Source of the DNA: Bacillus sp. ISL-45
GTDB taxonomy: Bacteria > Bacillota > Bacilli > Bacillales > Cytobacillaceae
DNA: 64,000 bases
Direction of reading: 5' to 3'
NCBI RefSeq assembly: GCF_018613195.1
Contig: NZ_JAGGQQ010000010.1
Coordinates: 1 to 64,000 of the forward strand
In this document: in pieces, positions 54,831 through 64,000 of the stretch
How positions within the stretch are numbered: the first letter of the stretch is position 1
Layout of the letters: each line of letters starts with the position of its first letter
The notes under the pieces: generated by a model
What the model saw: the letters and a program-made list of their open reading frames with translations, nothing else
Database searches by the model: none
Told to the model about the DNA's origin: nothing
Made by a program: the position numbers and the translations under genes

Positions 54831-55154
54831 TGTATTTTCTTCTTTAGCGCCAGCCAATGATTTCGCAGTAATTTTAAAATGGGAAGCATGCCAGGCAACA
54901 TCTGAATTCACAAATAGGATAGCTTGCGGTGATTCATGTTTAACATGAAATTTCTCAGCTATATGGTTGGACAGATCACGAGATTCCTGGACTGTCAGAT
55001 AATATAAGTTATCGCTGCCATTGTTTTCGAACTTCGCGAATTCATCGTAACCAGCCGCGCTAATCGGGCAAGTCGTGCTGTGCTTCAGCATGAAGAATGT
55101 TTCTCCAGAATCGACAAGTTTGTCAAATTGTTCAATTGAATCAAGCTTTTTCAT
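54825..55154 (-). CDS. brxC: Monothiol bacilliredoxin BrxC (YtxJ)
   Basis: 109-aa thioredoxin-fold protein of the YtxJ family. The active site is HSTTCPISAAGYDEF (TCPIS) near residue 32, with a single active-site Cys followed by Pro-Ile-Ser. It removes bacillithiol from mixed disulfides on proteins. Start at 55154 follows AAAGGAGAGAGTAGG. It is the last gene of the ytxG-ytxH-ytxJ cluster, but a hairpin lies between ytxH and it, so it may also be transcribed separately. Confidence 0.92.
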   Translation of the reverse strand: MKKLDSIEQFDKLVDSGETFFMLKHSTTCPISAAGYDEFAKFENNGSDNLYYLTVQESRDLSNHIAEKFHVKHESPQAILFVNSDVAWHASHFKITAKSLAGAKEENTK

Positions 55155-55229
55155 CCTACTCTCTCCTTTTATTAGCTTTTTACGATACCATTGTCGCAAT
55201 TTCTGCGAAAAGGCTTTTTATAAAAAATA

Positions 55230-55266
55230 AAACGGTGAAGTTATCTTACCACTTCACCGTTTCATT
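55230..55266 (-). terminator. Hairpin/terminator after ytxH
   Basis: AACGGTGAAGT / ACTTCACCGTT stem followed by TTATTTTTT on the minus strand. It separates ytxH from brxC. Confidence 0.8.
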
Positions 55267-55273
55267 GACAATT

Positions 55274-55753
55274 TTACTGATTCAGCTTGTTTTCTGTATC
55301 ATCGAAAGCTTTTTGTGTTTCTTCAAGCTTCTTTTGGATTTCTTCTCCAGTGGCAGTATGCGTGTTTTCCATTGAGCTTGTCTCTGCCATTGAAGTAGGC
55401 ACTTCTTGAAGTTCTCCCTCGTAGCCATCTGTATTCTGTGATGGATCTTCGCCCTTGTTCTTCATATCCTTCACCTTGTTCACAATGGTTGAAGACTGCT
55501 GCGAAACCGTTTCTTTCAAGCCGCTTGCCTTCTCCTTCGCTGCAGTTGCAAGATCAGCACTCTTGTTCTTCAGGGAAGAAGTTTGCTCATTTAGAGAGCC
55601 TCTTAACTCTTTTCCTGATTTAGGAGCAAGCAATAGTGCCGCCAGTGCCCCGGCAAGCCCCCCAACAATAGCTCCAGTCACAAAATCTCTGGAATTGCTG
55701 TCTGTCTCCCTCATTGATCCGTTTACCTCATACTGGCTTTGTTCCCTGTTCAT
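55274..55753 (-). CDS. ytxH: YtxH family protein
   Basis: 160 aa. A Gly/Ala-rich membrane helix (residues about 25-45, FVTGAIVGGLAGALAALLLAP) is followed by KSGKELRGSLNEQ and a long helical, Lys/Glu/Ser-rich tail, the YtxH pattern. It belongs to the general stress group in Bacillus subtilis; molecular role is not established. Start at 55753 follows AAAGGTGGAGATAG, 17 bp after ytxG ends. Confidence 0.92.
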   Translation of the reverse strand: MNREQSQYEVNGSMRETDSNSRDFVTGAIVGGLAGALAALLLAPKSGKELRGSLNEQTSSLKNKSADLATAAKEKASGLKETVSQQSSTIVNKVKDMKNKGEDPSQNTDGYEGELQEVPTSMAETSSMENTHTATGEEIQKKLEETQKAFDDTENKLNQ

Positions 55754-55770
55754 TCTATCTCCACCTTTCA

Positions 55771-56250
55771 TTAATACCGAACACGTTCACGCTGCTTCGT
55801 TACCATCTCTTCGCTCTCAAGCCGATGGTCAATCTTGGCTGTTTTTTTTGATTGCCACTTGTCCTTCAGTTCAAGGAATACATTACTCCACTGAACAACC
55901 TGTGAAATCTTGTCCTTATTCTTGTCAATCTGAAGATCAACCATGGACTGAACATTGTGAATAGATTGATTGAATCTCTGAACAGAATTTCCTACATCCC
56001 TCACAGCATTAACAACACCGTTCAAGCTCTCAGACTTTCTGGAAATATCGTCTGCCAAATTGTTTGTTTTGTGCAGAAGCTCCGTCGTTTCACGAGTCAC
56101 TCCATCCAACTGCTTCTCCAGGCCATCAAGTGTGCCTGATACACTGTCTAAAGTTGATTGTAATGATTTAAGTGTCTTGGATAAAGAGACTACCAAAACC
56201 AAAAACGCGATTGCTATAACAGCAACACTTAGATACAAAATAATTTCCAC
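55771..56250 (-). CDS. ytxG: DUF948 protein YtxG
   Basis: 159 aa. One N-terminal membrane helix (about residues 2-23) and a long helical region with heptad-like repeats, as in DUF948 proteins. It starts with GTG after CGGAGGTGTTCAACA. First gene of the ytxGHJ group, with a sigma-B promoter 32-56 bp upstream, so general stress induction is expected. The sequence resembles chemotaxis-receptor-like coiled coils, but no signalling motif is present. Confidence 0.92.
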   Translation of the reverse strand: MEIILYLSVAVIAIAFLVLVVSLSKTLKSLQSTLDSVSGTLDGLEKQLDGVTRETTELLHKTNNLADDISRKSESLNGVVNAVRDVGNSVQRFNQSIHNVQSMVDLQIDKNKDKISQVVQWSNVFLELKDKWQSKKTAKIDHRLESEEMVTKQRERVRY

Positions 56251-56281
56251 TGTTGAACACCTCCGTTAGCATATGTACATT

Positions 56282-56306
56282 TTACCCCGCAGAATACGAC
56301 ATAAAC
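56282..56306 (-). promoter_or_regulatory. Sigma-B promoter of ytxGHJ
   Basis: On the minus strand GTTTAT (56301-56306), 13-bp spacer, GGGTAA (56282-56287): nearly the sigma-B consensus GTTTAA-N13-15-GGGTAT. The position upstream of ytxG agrees with the known general-stress regulation of this operon. Confidence 0.8.
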
Positions 56307-56472
56307 CACCTTGTCTAATATGTATTTCAATAAAAGCATACCCTTTTCCTTCCTGATTAAGAATATCTTTCTGCAATTTAAAAATCCAGCATTCCATAGA
56401 ATGAGCACAAAGTTCTGCGTTTCGGTTACAATATGATTATGTGTTTTATTTTTATACATAGGAGTGATTTCG

Positions 56473-57588
56473 GTGAAAGACCCTCGTATTCAAAAACTGG
56501 CAAAGAACCTGATCAATTATTCGGTCAAGCTTCAAAAAGGGGAAAAAGTCCTGATTGAGAACTTCGGGCTTCAGCGGGAGCTTGTTACGGCTCTCGTGAA
56601 AGAAGCATACGAAGCTGGAGGTTATCCATTTGTATCATTGAAGGACCACCAGGTGGATCGTTCATTGCTCATGGGTGCCCAGCAGGAGCAATTCGACATG
56701 ATTGCTGAGTTTGAAGCTAATGTGATGAGTAAAATGGATGCATACATCGGCCTTCGTTCTGGAGATAACATCAATGAACATGCTGATGTTCCAGCAGACA
56801 AAATGAAGATTCATGGCAATACGGTTGGCAAGAAAGTTCATAGGGACATTCGCGTTCCAAAAACGAGATGGGTTGTTCTTCGTTACCCTAACTCGGCTAT
56901 GGCACAGCTGGCGAAGATGAGTACTGAAGCCTTCGAAGATTTCTACTTCGACGTCTGTAACCTCGATTACGGAAAAATGGATAAGGCAATGGACAGCCTG
57001 GCAGACTTGATGAACCGTACAGATAAGGTACGAATCACCGGAGACGGAACCGACTTGACCTTCTCCATCAAAGATATCCCTGCTGTAAAATGTGCGGGTG
57101 AGCTGAATATACCTGATGGCGAAGTTTATACTGCTCCTGTTCGTGATTCAGTCAATGGCGTGATCACCTACAATACGCCGTCACCTTACCAGGGATTCAC
57201 TTTCGAAAATGTTAAGCTGACTTTTAAGGATGGAAAAATCGTTGAAGCATCTGCAAATGATTCAGAGCGCATCAACAAGATTTTTGACACAGATGAAGGA
57301 GCTCGTTATGTCGGAGAATTTGCGATTGGCGTGAATCCATATATCCTCCATCCAATGCAGGATATCCTGTTCGATGAAAAAATCGACGGAAGCTTCCATT
57401 TCACACCTGGACAGTGCTATGACAATGCATTCAATGGCAACCATTCGAATATTCACTGGGATATGGTCAACATCCAGCGCCCAGAATATGGCGGCGGCGA
57501 GATTTATTTCGATGACGTTCTGATTCGTAAAGATGGACGATTTGTCATCCCTGAGCTCGAAGGCTTGAACCCTGAGAATTTAAAATAA
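56473..57588 (+). CDS. ampS: M29-family aminopeptidase AmpS
   Basis: 371-aa metallo-aminopeptidase of the thermophilic M29 family. Metal ligands and active-site regions are visible as VGEFAIGVNP (Glu), the His-rich GNHSNIHWDMV near the C-terminus, and FDDVLIRKDGRFVIPEL at the end. The N-terminal domain with KNLINYSVKLQKGEKVLIEN is typical. The GTG at 56473 has AGGAG eight nt upstream; the GTG at 56464 overlaps that site and is unlikely. It diverges from ytxG and ends at a terminator shared with murC. Confidence 0.93.
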   Translation: MKDPRIQKLAKNLINYSVKLQKGEKVLIENFGLQRELVTALVKEAYEAGGYPFVSLKDHQVDRSLLMGAQQEQFDMIAEFEANVMSKMDAYIGLRSGDNINEHADVPADKMKIHGNTVGKKVHRDIRVPKTRWVVLRYPNSAMAQLAKMSTEAFEDFYFDVCNLDYGKMDKAMDSLADLMNRTDKVRITGDGTDLTFSIKDIPAVKCAGELNIPDGEVYTAPVRDSVNGVITYNTPSPYQGFTFENVKLTFKDGKIVEASANDSERINKIFDTDEGARYVGEFAIGVNPYILHPMQDILFDEKIDGSFHFTPGQCYDNAFNGNHSNIHWDMVNIQRPEYGGGEIYFDDVLIRKDGRFVIPELEGLNPENLK

Positions 57589-57611
57589 CGATAGAACTCA
57601 AGGGCATAAAA

Positions 57612-57652
57612 TACGAAAAGGATGCGGACCAATTGGCCGCACCCTTTTTATT
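57612..57652. terminator. Bidirectional terminator between ampS and murC
   Basis: AAAGGATGCGG / CCGCACCCTTT stem (one mismatch) with TTTTTATTT on the plus side. Confidence 0.8.
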
Positions 57653-58953
57653 TATTCCTGTAATTGTTTCTCATATGCTTCCTGGAACTTCTGAATATCA
57701 CCAGCGCCCATGAACAGGATGACGCCTTTGCTATGCTCTTTCAGAAGCGAGGTATCTTCCTCAGCGATGATTTCCGCGTCGTCGATTTTTTCTTTTAGAT
57801 CAGTAATCGATAGCTTCCCATGATTTTCACGGGCTGAACCAAAGATTTCGCATAAATACACCTTATCCGCTTTATTCAAGCTTTCTGCAAATTCATTCAG
57901 GAAGGCTTGGGTCCTTGTAAAGGTGTGCGGCTGGAAAACCGCGACGATTTCACGATCAGGGTACTTCTGCTTTGCAGCTTCAATTGTTACTTTGATTTCT
58001 GTAGGATGATGTGCGTAGTCATCAATAATTACCTGGTCTGCAATTTTCTTTTCGGAAAATCTCCTTTTCACGCCTTCGAATGTCTCAAGCTGGGCCTGGA
58101 TCACTTTGGATTCGATATTTTCGTAATGGCATAAAGCGATGACAGCCAGCGAGTTCAGGACATTATGGTCACCATAGGCCGGGATCGAAAACGTTTCATA
58201 GAAATTATTTCGGACAAAAACATCGAACGTCGTGCCCTCAGTGGACTTGACGATATTGCGAGCCTGGAAGTCATTTTCCTCGCCAAAACCATAAAATACG
58301 ACAGGTACCTTGGCCTGGATTTTTTGCAGCTGCTCATCGTCACCACATGCGAAAATACCCTTTTTGACTTGCCATGACATCTCCTGGAATGCAGAGAAGA
58401 CATCCTCGATATTGGCAAAGTAATCCGGGTGGTCAAAGTCGATATTCGTCATGATGGCGTAATCCGGGAAATAGGAAAGGAAATGACGGCGATACTCACA
58501 AGCTTCAAACACAAAGTATTGAGCATCCTTGTCACCCTTACCAGTGCCATCACCGATCAGGAATGATGTAGGTTTTGCACCTCTCATCACGTGCGCCAGC
58601 AATCCCGTAGTCGAAGTTTTTCCATGAGCCCCTGTAATCGCAACACTTGTAAAGTTTTGCATGAAATCACCAAGGAATCGGTGATATCTGATGATTGGAA
58701 GGCCAAGCTCCATTGCCTCCTGAATCTCCTCGTGAGTATCCGGATAGGCATTACCGGCGATAACCGTCATTCCAGGCTGTATATTTTCCTTATTAAACGG
58801 AAGGATCTTTATTCCAGATTTCTCAAGGGCTACCTGGGTAAAAAAGTGCTTATCATAATCGGAGCCCTGTACCTGATAATCCATATCATGGAGAACTTGA
58901 GCTAACGCACTCATTCCAGACCCCTTTATACCTACAAAATGGTAAATAGTCAT
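57652..58953 (-). CDS. murC: UDP-N-acetylmuramate-L-alanine ligase MurC
   Basis: 433-aa Mur ligase that adds L-Ala to UDP-MurNAc in cell wall precursor synthesis. The N-terminal nucleotide-sugar motif is [17 protein letters not shown], the ATP-binding loop is [19 protein letters not shown] near residue 108, and the conserved [10 protein letters not shown] near residue 312 is intact. Start at 58953 follows GGAGGTTCTTTAT. Together with sftA and the neighbouring genes this repeats the Bacillus subtilis ytpS-murC order, with one additional gene between. Confidence 0.97.
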   Translation of the reverse strand: MTIYHFVGIKGSGMSALAQVLHDMDYQVQGSDYDKHFFTQVALEKSGIKILPFNKENIQPGMTVIAGNAYPDTHEEIQEAMELGLPIIRYHRFLGDFMQNFTSVAITGAHGKTSTTGLLAHVMRGAKPTSFLIGDGTGKGDKDAQYFVFEACEYRRHFLSYFPDYAIMTNIDFDHPDYFANIEDVFSAFQEMSWQVKKGIFACGDDEQLQKIQAKVPVVFYGFGEENDFQARNIVKSTEGTTFDVFVRNNFYETFSIPAYGDHNVLNSLAVIALCHYENIESKVIQAQLETFEGVKRRFSEKKIADQVIIDDYAHHPTEIKVTIEAAKQKYPDREIVAVFQPHTFTRTQAFLNEFAESLNKADKVYLCEIFGSARENHGKLSITDLKEKIDDAEIIAEEDTSLLKEHSKGVILFMGAGDIQKFQEAYEKQLQE

Positions 58954-59260
58954 ATAAAGAACCTCCAACAACGTCTGTATGTAACACAGTATATGACAGA
59001 TATCCCGATTTGCTCATTTCGCCTGTACACTGTATCACACAGTGCAAAATGCAAGACGGATGTGTCTGTCTTTCATGTATTGAATCATTATAACATCATT
59101 ACGGTAAATAACACAGTTTCATTAGGACCGCTTCCAAGAGGATTGGCTTTTTCGCCAAAACCCATATCCAAAAGGCAGTGCCTGCCCAATGATTCTCTCT
59201 GTTAAAAATGCCATCATGAATAAAAGTACATATTCCCTTAGTTAGTTGCTTTCAAACTTG
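58954..59260. other. Gap between murC and the NAPRTase-like gene
   Basis: About 300 bp without a supportable gene. It contains a small hairpin CACTG-TATCACA-CAGTG near 59028 and GGCA/TGCC near 59175. Neither is followed by a clear T-run. It should hold the murC promoter. Confidence 0.5.
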
Positions 59261-60361
59261 TTAAAATTCGACTCTTTCAAGACGGGGATTCGGCCTGAAC
59301 CTTCTGCCTGACTTTGCCTGATGCTTTCCATTCAACATGACATTGTCGCCAGTAAAACCTATTTGCAATTTTAACAGGCTGCCGCCTACGCCATACATAT
59401 CGACGGGCACATCATGCTTTTCAAACTCCAGTATCCTTTTTTCGCTGAAGCCTCCGCTGACAACAATTTTAACATGGTCAAAGCCTTCATCATCAAGTGC
59501 TTTTCTTAATGCGAAAATCAATTCAGCGTTCACTCCGCGTGGGTCGAATGTTCCCAGCAAGTGCTGATTGCGCAGGAAGTACTGGTCGATTAGTGTTCGG
59601 GAAGTATCTACCCTGACACCCTTCAGCTTTTCCCCAAATTCTCTTGCGACCTTCAAAGAGTCAGTAATCGCATCATTATTATAATCAACAAGAGCGATCA
59701 AATCATCATTCGGAAAGGTTTCGTGGTAAGCCCGGGTTGCTGCGACGATATCTCCGTTGAACATTTGGATCAATGCATGCGGCATCGTTCCAATACCATG
59801 CTTTCCCCACCATTCATTCATCGCATGGGTGGCCTGGGCCGTGGCGCCTCCAATATAGGCAGCATAACCATCACCAGCCTGTGTTGTATAATGGTCATCA
59901 CGGTCTCCCATGAAAATGACCGGCTTTTGCTTACCTGAATAACTCGCTGCCTTCACAACATTGTAAACATTCGTCGAGACAGAAGTTCTTCTCGCCAGGA
60001 TGCCATCGATAATTCCCTCAAGATAACCAAAACTCTGGTAAGGACCTGTAATGGTCAAGACCGTTTCAAACGGAGAGATTTTATCCCCATCCTTAAGTGA
60101 ATGGATCTCCAGTTCCTCAGGGTGGTCCGCAAATGTTTTTACCAGGGCGATCACTTCATCCGTACCACACAAAACAGCTTCGTCCTTCTGGAAAAACTGC
60201 ATGGTGATGATATTGTCTTCTTGGTATTTCTTTACGAGCTCCCGAGTCTTAAGGAAATACACAGCTGAAAACCAGCCGTCCCGGATCCTTTCATCAAATT
60301 TAAATGTATGATTGGTCAGGCGGCGGATTTTCCCCTGCATTTTCAATTCTATTTCTTTCAT
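59261..60361 (-). CDS. Nicotinate phosphoribosyltransferase-like protein (short form)
   Basis: 366-aa member of the NAPRTase/quinolinate phosphoribosyltransferase-fold family, resembling the shorter form also found in archaea. Conserved regions are THAMNEWWGKHGIGTMPHALIQMF near residue 183 (substrate loop), LVDYNNDAITDSLKVA and KIVVSGGFSEKRILEFE, GVGGSLLKLQIGFTGD (phosphate-binding). The family makes nicotinate mononucleotide from nicotinate and PRPP. It is likely a second NAPRTase besides PncB, which is not in this window. Start follows a weak AAGGAGCTTTTTGG. Confidence 0.85.
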   Translation of the reverse strand: MKEIELKMQGKIRRLTNHTFKFDERIRDGWFSAVYFLKTRELVKKYQEDNIITMQFFQKDEAVLCGTDEVIALVKTFADHPEELEIHSLKDGDKISPFETVLTITGPYQSFGYLEGIIDGILARRTSVSTNVYNVVKAASYSGKQKPVIFMGDRDDHYTTQAGDGYAAYIGGATAQATHAMNEWWGKHGIGTMPHALIQMFNGDIVAATRAYHETFPNDDLIALVDYNNDAITDSLKVAREFGEKLKGVRVDTSRTLIDQYFLRNQHLLGTFDPRGVNAELIFALRKALDDEGFDHVKIVVSGGFSEKRILEFEKHDVPVDMYGVGGSLLKLQIGFTGDNVMLNGKHQAKSGRRFRPNPRLERVEF

Positions 60362-60444
60362 CCAAAAAGCTCCTTCAATAACAACCCAACGTCTATAGGC
60401 ATTTATCCTTATTATAATTACATGCAGATAAAGAATACCACTTA

Positions 60445-63400
60445 TTAATTGAATGCACTAGTTTCCTGGAAGGCCTCAAGGTCAGCGGCAGTAATCAGGA
60501 CATCCCTTGGCTTGCTGCCCTTTCCCTCAGAAATGAACCCATGCTGCTCCATCATTTCAATAAGTCGGGCCGCACGGTTATAGCCGATTTTAAAACGGCG
60601 CTGGACGCTTGATGTGGAAGCGCCGCCCTGATCGATGACAAATTCACAGGCTTCATAGAAAAGCTCGTCTTCGTCTTCCGTCACCTGAGCCTTCTTGAGA
60701 AGTTCCTCCTGTTCAAACAAATATTGTGGATTCCTCTGCTCCCTGACAAATGCAACGATGTCATCAATCTCATTGTCTGTCACGTAGGTTCCCTGCAGAC
60801 GGAATGGCTTTGATGATCCATTTTCCAGGAACAGCATATCCCCGCGGCCCAGCAGCTTCTCCGCTCCACTGATATCAATGATTGTCCTGGAATCCACTTG
60901 CGAGGAAACAGAGAAGGCAATTCTTGTAGGAACATTTGCTTTAATCAAGCCTGTAATAACATCCACAGAAGGACGCTGCGTCGCGATTATCAAATGGATT
61001 CCGCAGGCACGGGCCTTTTGCGCAATCCGGCAAATAGCCTCCTCAACATCCCCCGGTGCCATCATCATCAGATCTGCCAGCTCATCGATCACAATGACGA
61101 TATATGGTAGCTTTTCAGAAAACCTGCGGTGTTTCTCGGCAAGCTCATTGAACCTTCCAATATCCCGGACACCAGTATGAGCGAACAACTCATATCGGCG
61201 CTCCATTTCCTCTACTGCCCACTTGAGCGAGGCTGTCGCTGCCTTTACATCTGTGATGACCGGGCTGACAAGGTGCGGAATGCGGTTATAAGGTGCCAAT
61301 TCAACCATTTTCGGGTCAATCAGCAGCAGCTTCACCTCATCTGGATGTGCTTTATAAAGCAGGCTCACCAGCATCGTATTGATGCAGACACTCTTCCCCG
61401 ATCCAGTGGCACCAGCAATCAATCCGTGAGGCATCTTTTTCAGATCAGTCACAATTGGATTTCCGGCGATATCAAGACCCAGAGCCACCGATAATGGTGA
61501 TTCAAGATCCATAAAACCTGCTGACTGTAAAATTTCACTTAATAATACGGGCCTGCTCGAGTGGTTCGGCACTTCAATGCCGATTGTGTGCTTTCCTGGT
61601 ATTGGAGCCTCGATTCGAATATCCTTCGCCGCAAGGCTTAGTTTTATGTCATCTGATAGATTGGTAATTTTATTGACTTTAACACCAGGTTCTGGCTGTA
61701 CCTCAAAACGGGTAACAGATGGCCCCTGTGTCACATTGACTACTCTCGCACCTACATTAAAATTCCTCAGGGTATCGTTGAGCATTTGTTCCTGTTCTGA
61801 AAGCCATTCAGGATCAGGTGCTTTGAACACAGGAGGGCTCAACAATTCCAGCGGCGGGAAATCGTATACCGCTGCTGGATGGACATCGTGCTGCAGGGTG
61901 GATTCATGTTCAGGTGATCCGATTCCCCCTCGCTCGGACTGGCCGTTCACTTGTATAGAAGAGGAATATGCTGCAGCGGGCTCGGCTTGTGACTTTTCTT
62001 CACTTAATGTCGATGGAGCTTCTTCAAGATTAACTCCTGATAAAGTGACCGCCTTTGTTCCATCCTCTTCAGAACCAGCTATAATAGTTAATGCTTCTTG
62101 CTGTTTTTGAGTCTCAACAACTGTTAAAATTTCATGCTCGCCAGCTGATTGCTCCTTCTCCTGTACTGGATGAACATCTGGAAGGCGATCCGTGGACAGC
62201 TCTTCTTCGGCCGCTTTGTTTTTCTGAGCAGACGAGGATCCTTCAAAATCGGTATGAATTTCCTTCGACTCGGACTTTTCCGAACCACCAGTCTTTCTTT
62301 CTTCAGTCATAAAAGAGGGATATTTAGACGTGTTGCGCGCTTCCCACTTCCTCTTGTCCTGCTTAAGCATAAGAACATTAAATGGAAGCTGCCTTTTGTG
62401 TTCTGAAGGCTTATTCTCTATTTTTGGTTCAGCATCATGACTCGGTTCAGCATCTGATTCCTCATTAGTATCTACAGTCTCCGTGATTTGTTCACTATGA
62501 ACAGTGACAGGCTGGCCATAATTATCTTCAGCTTTCGGTTGATAGTCTGTTGTTTCTGACTCTTCCTCGCTTTGCTGATAGCCGATTGTTTCTGACTCTT
62601 TCTCGCTTTGCTGATAGCCGATTGTTTCTGACTCTTTCTCGCTTTGCTGATAGCCGATTGTTTCTGACTCTTCCTCGATCTGTTGATATCCGATTGTTTC
62701 TGACTCTTCCACGCTTTGTTGATATCCGGTTTCAGATTCTTCCTGGCTTTGTAGGGAGTCAGTTTCTTCCGAATCTCCTAGACTATGTTGTAAGCCGGTC
62801 TGTCCTGATACTTCAGGAATAGGCACAAGACTGGTCTCTTTTGTTTCTTCCTGGCTTTGCTGAGAACCGGCCTCTGCTGATTCTACATGACTTTCTTGAT
62901 AGACGGTCTCTGTCAGGTCAAGGTGGGAATCAATCACTTCTATCTCTTCCGGTACTTGGTTCGAATCAATCAATTCTATCTTTTCCTGATCAGGTTCATA
63001 GCGTAATGCTTGTGGCTCTTTGACCACAAGCTCATTTCCGGCCTCAGTCAGCGTTTCAATTTGTGGATCTGCATGACTAAACTCAGGCTCATTATCGAGA
63101 ATGATATCAATTGCCTCAGATTCCAGGTCCCACTGTTCTACTCGTTCCTCGATTTCAGTGACCTCAAAATCCTGGGTTTCAGCAAGATCATCTTCTATGT
63201 ATATTTCTTGTGTCAGTTCCTCATTATGAACTTTTGTTGAATCAGGAAATGCCTCTACAGCAGGTGCTTGCGGCATCCTGTTTGTATCGGTTTGACTGGA
63301 TTGTTCAACCAGGCCCGCTTGACTCCTCTCAAAACCAGTCAGTTCAAATTCAACATCCTCAAGATTTGTTTGGGTCTGCCTTTTACTAGGAGGCCTGTTA

Positions 63401-63924
63401 AACGCATAAATCGGTGACGGTATTTCTGTTGGCCTGAATGGCTGCCGGAATTTAGGTCCGCTGTCCTTCCGTGTTTCATAATGGAACTTCGTTGCAGGTT
63501 CCTCGGGTTTTTTTGGCCTGGATGCTTCATTTGGTTTCCTCTTAGGTTCACGTCTGAAAGTGCTTCGAGCATCCACGACGGAATCCTGGTGCGGATCGTG
63601 AAAAGAATCACTTTCAGATTGACGTTCATTCATCCTCAACGAACCGTGCTCTTTAATGAAAGGCTTTATTTCATCAATTTGGCTGGCCCTTTCCTGCCGC
63701 CCCTTTCTCGGCTTTGTTTTTTCAGGGGCTGGGTTCTCATCCGGGATCAGCGGGAAACGAAACTGACCTTTTGGATATTGATATAATACTTTTGCTTCTA
63801 TATCCCTTTTTTCACTCTTCTCACTTTTTAATGGCTTTGAGACAGGCTGATCCTGATCCATACCAGTAAATTCATCATCGTTATCGTTTTGGAACTTGGT
63901 AAAAATCTTTTTAATCCAACTCAA
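60445..63924 (-). CDS. sftA: DNA translocase SftA (FtsK/SpoIIIE family)
   Basis: 1159-aa soluble FtsK-type motor that moves chromosome DNA out of the closing septum. No membrane helices are present at the N-terminus, which separates it from SpoIIIE. Residues about 1-690 form a long acidic, low-complexity linker that includes a 12-aa repeat. The motor domain has Walker [19 protein letters not shown] (about residue 830) and Walker [17 protein letters not shown] gamma winged-helix domain closes the protein ([21 protein letters not shown]). Start is TTG (MSWIKKIF) behind a modest AAGAGTGA. It is longer than its Bacillus subtilis counterpart because of the linker. Confidence 0.93.
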   Translation of the reverse strand: MSWIKKIFTKFQNDNDDEFTGMDQDQPVSKPLKSEKSEKRDIEAKVLYQYPKGQFRFPLIPDENPAPEKTKPRKGRQERASQIDEIKPFIKEHGSLRMNERQSESDSFHDPHQDSVVDARSTFRREPKRKPNEASRPKKPEEPATKFHYETRKDSGPKFRQPFRPTEIPSPIYAFNRPPSKRQTQTNLEDVEFELTGFERSQAGLVEQSSQTDTNRMPQAPAVEAFPDSTKVHNEELTQEIYIEDDLAETQDFEVTEIEERVEQWDLESEAIDIILDNEPEFSHADPQIETLTEAGNELVVKEPQALRYEPDQEKIELIDSNQVPEEIEVIDSHLDLTETVYQESHVESAEAGSQQSQEETKETSLVPIPEVSGQTGLQHSLGDSEETDSLQSQEESETGYQQSVEESETIGYQQIEEESETIGYQQSEKESETIGYQQSEKESETIGYQQSEEESETTDYQPKAEDNYGQPVTVHSEQITETVDTNEESDAEPSHDAEPKIENKPSEHKRQLPFNVLMLKQDKRKWEARNTSKYPSFMTEERKTGGSEKSESKEIHTDFEGSSSAQKNKAAEEELSTDRLPDVHPVQEKEQSAGEHEILTVVETQKQQEALTIIAGSEEDGTKAVTLSGVNLEEAPSTLSEEKSQAEPAAAYSSSIQVNGQSERGGIGSPEHESTLQHDVHPAAVYDFPPLELLSPPVFKAPDPEWLSEQEQMLNDTLRNFNVGARVVNVTQGPSVTRFEVQPEPGVKVNKITNLSDDIKLSLAAKDIRIEAPIPGKHTIGIEVPNHSSRPVLLSEILQSAGFMDLESPLSVALGLDIAGNPIVTDLKKMPHGLIAGATGSGKSVCINTMLVSLLYKAHPDEVKLLLIDPKMVELAPYNRIPHLVSPVITDVKAATASLKWAVEEMERRYELFAHTGVRDIGRFNELAEKHRRFSEKLPYIVIVIDELADLMMMAPGDVEEAICRIAQKARACGIHLIIATQRPSVDVITGLIKANVPTRIAFSVSSQVDSRTIIDISGAEKLLGRGDMLFLENGSSKPFRLQGTYVTDNEIDDIVAFVREQRNPQYLFEQEELLKKAQVTEDEDELFYEACEFVIDQGGASTSSVQRRFKIGYNRAARLIEMMEQHGFISEGKGSKPRDVLITAADLEAFQETSAFN
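62539..62760 (-). repeat. 36-bp tandem coding repeats inside sftA
   Basis: Five or six 36-bp units encode the 12-residue repeat [12 protein letters not shown] (residues about 395-465). The central three are nearly identical at DNA level, suggesting recent slippage expansion. The pattern keeps the frame, so copy number may vary without disrupting the protein. Confidence 0.85.
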
Positions 63925-64000
63925 TTTAAATCACTCTTTCTTTCGCATTTCATTATTATTTTAACAGTAAATCCATATTTTTCGAGATAAATTGAAAGAA

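Noticed and set aside
58939-59205. 88-aa plus-strand ORF in the murC upstream gap
   Set aside because: No ribosome binding site, overlaps the murC start region, and covers the likely murC promoter.

Overview
The window is a 64-kb stretch of chromosome from a Gram-positive, endospore-forming member of the Bacillaceae (Bacillus or a close relative such as Mesobacillus). Evidence is the strong AGGAGG-type ribosome binding sites with ATG/GTG/TTG starts, sporulation and germination genes (an alpha/beta-type SASP, GerW/YtfJ), the bacillithiol-linked bacilliredoxin BrxC/YtxJ, RefZ, EzrA, SftA, and a gene order that follows the Bacillus subtilis nrnA-ytpI-ytoI to murC-sftA segment closely. No rRNA, tRNA, prophage, insertion sequence with a transposase, or CRISPR array was found. 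The organism cannot be named to species from the sequence alone.

Layout. 0-5 kb: nrnA, ytpI, ytoI, a small membrane protein, the UPF0173 hydrolase ytkL and an Xaa-Pro peptidase. 6-10 kb: an accessory block with queF under a preQ1 riboswitch, a divergent deoC-cdd nucleoside operon, an orphan AmiS/UreI-type channel and ppaC. 10-24 kb: ald, a 51-aa gene, a universal stress protein, argGH with ARG boxes, moaB, an EcsC-like gene, ackA, ytxK, tpx, ytfIJ, sppA-yteJ and a NAD kinase. 24-36 kb: rarD, a HesB-fold protein, mbcS, sspA, the overlapping cysteine desulfurase-thiI pair, ezrA, hisJ, refZ, a free Met-R-sulfoxide reductase and a methionine gamma-lyase. 37-50 kb: the diguanylate cyclase dgcP, rpsD with its leader, tyrS with a T-box, a class A penicillin-binding protein, and acsA divergent from acuABC. 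50-64 kb: ccpA, aroA (DAHP synthase/chorismate mutase), an FtsA-like ATPase with an unusual C-terminal half, ytxGHJ behind a sigma-B promoter, ampS, murC, a nicotinate phosphoribosyltransferase-like gene and sftA.

How the genes work together. Overflow and acetate metabolism (ackA, acsA, acuABC, ald, megL) sit with their regulator ccpA, and cre sites lie before acuA and megL. AcuA, AcuB and AcuC control the AcsA lysine near the C-terminus. Cell division and envelope genes are spread through the window (ezrA, refZ, class A PBP, murC, sftA, the FtsA-like protein). Thiol and redox genes include tpx, brxC, the sulfoxide reductase, thiI and its desulfurase.

The most unusual content is in the intergenic spaces. 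Five loci carry hairpin units whose stems contain GACA/TGTC. In four of them (9-95, 20014-20111, 40153-40355, 49620-49920) the units repeat every 52-53 bp although stem sequences differ from locus to locus. Adjacent units at 20 kb show compensating stem changes. A separate array at 5.99-6.08 kb has five TATAGC units spaced exactly 20 bp apart. These arrays are the best candidates in the window for an undescribed system.
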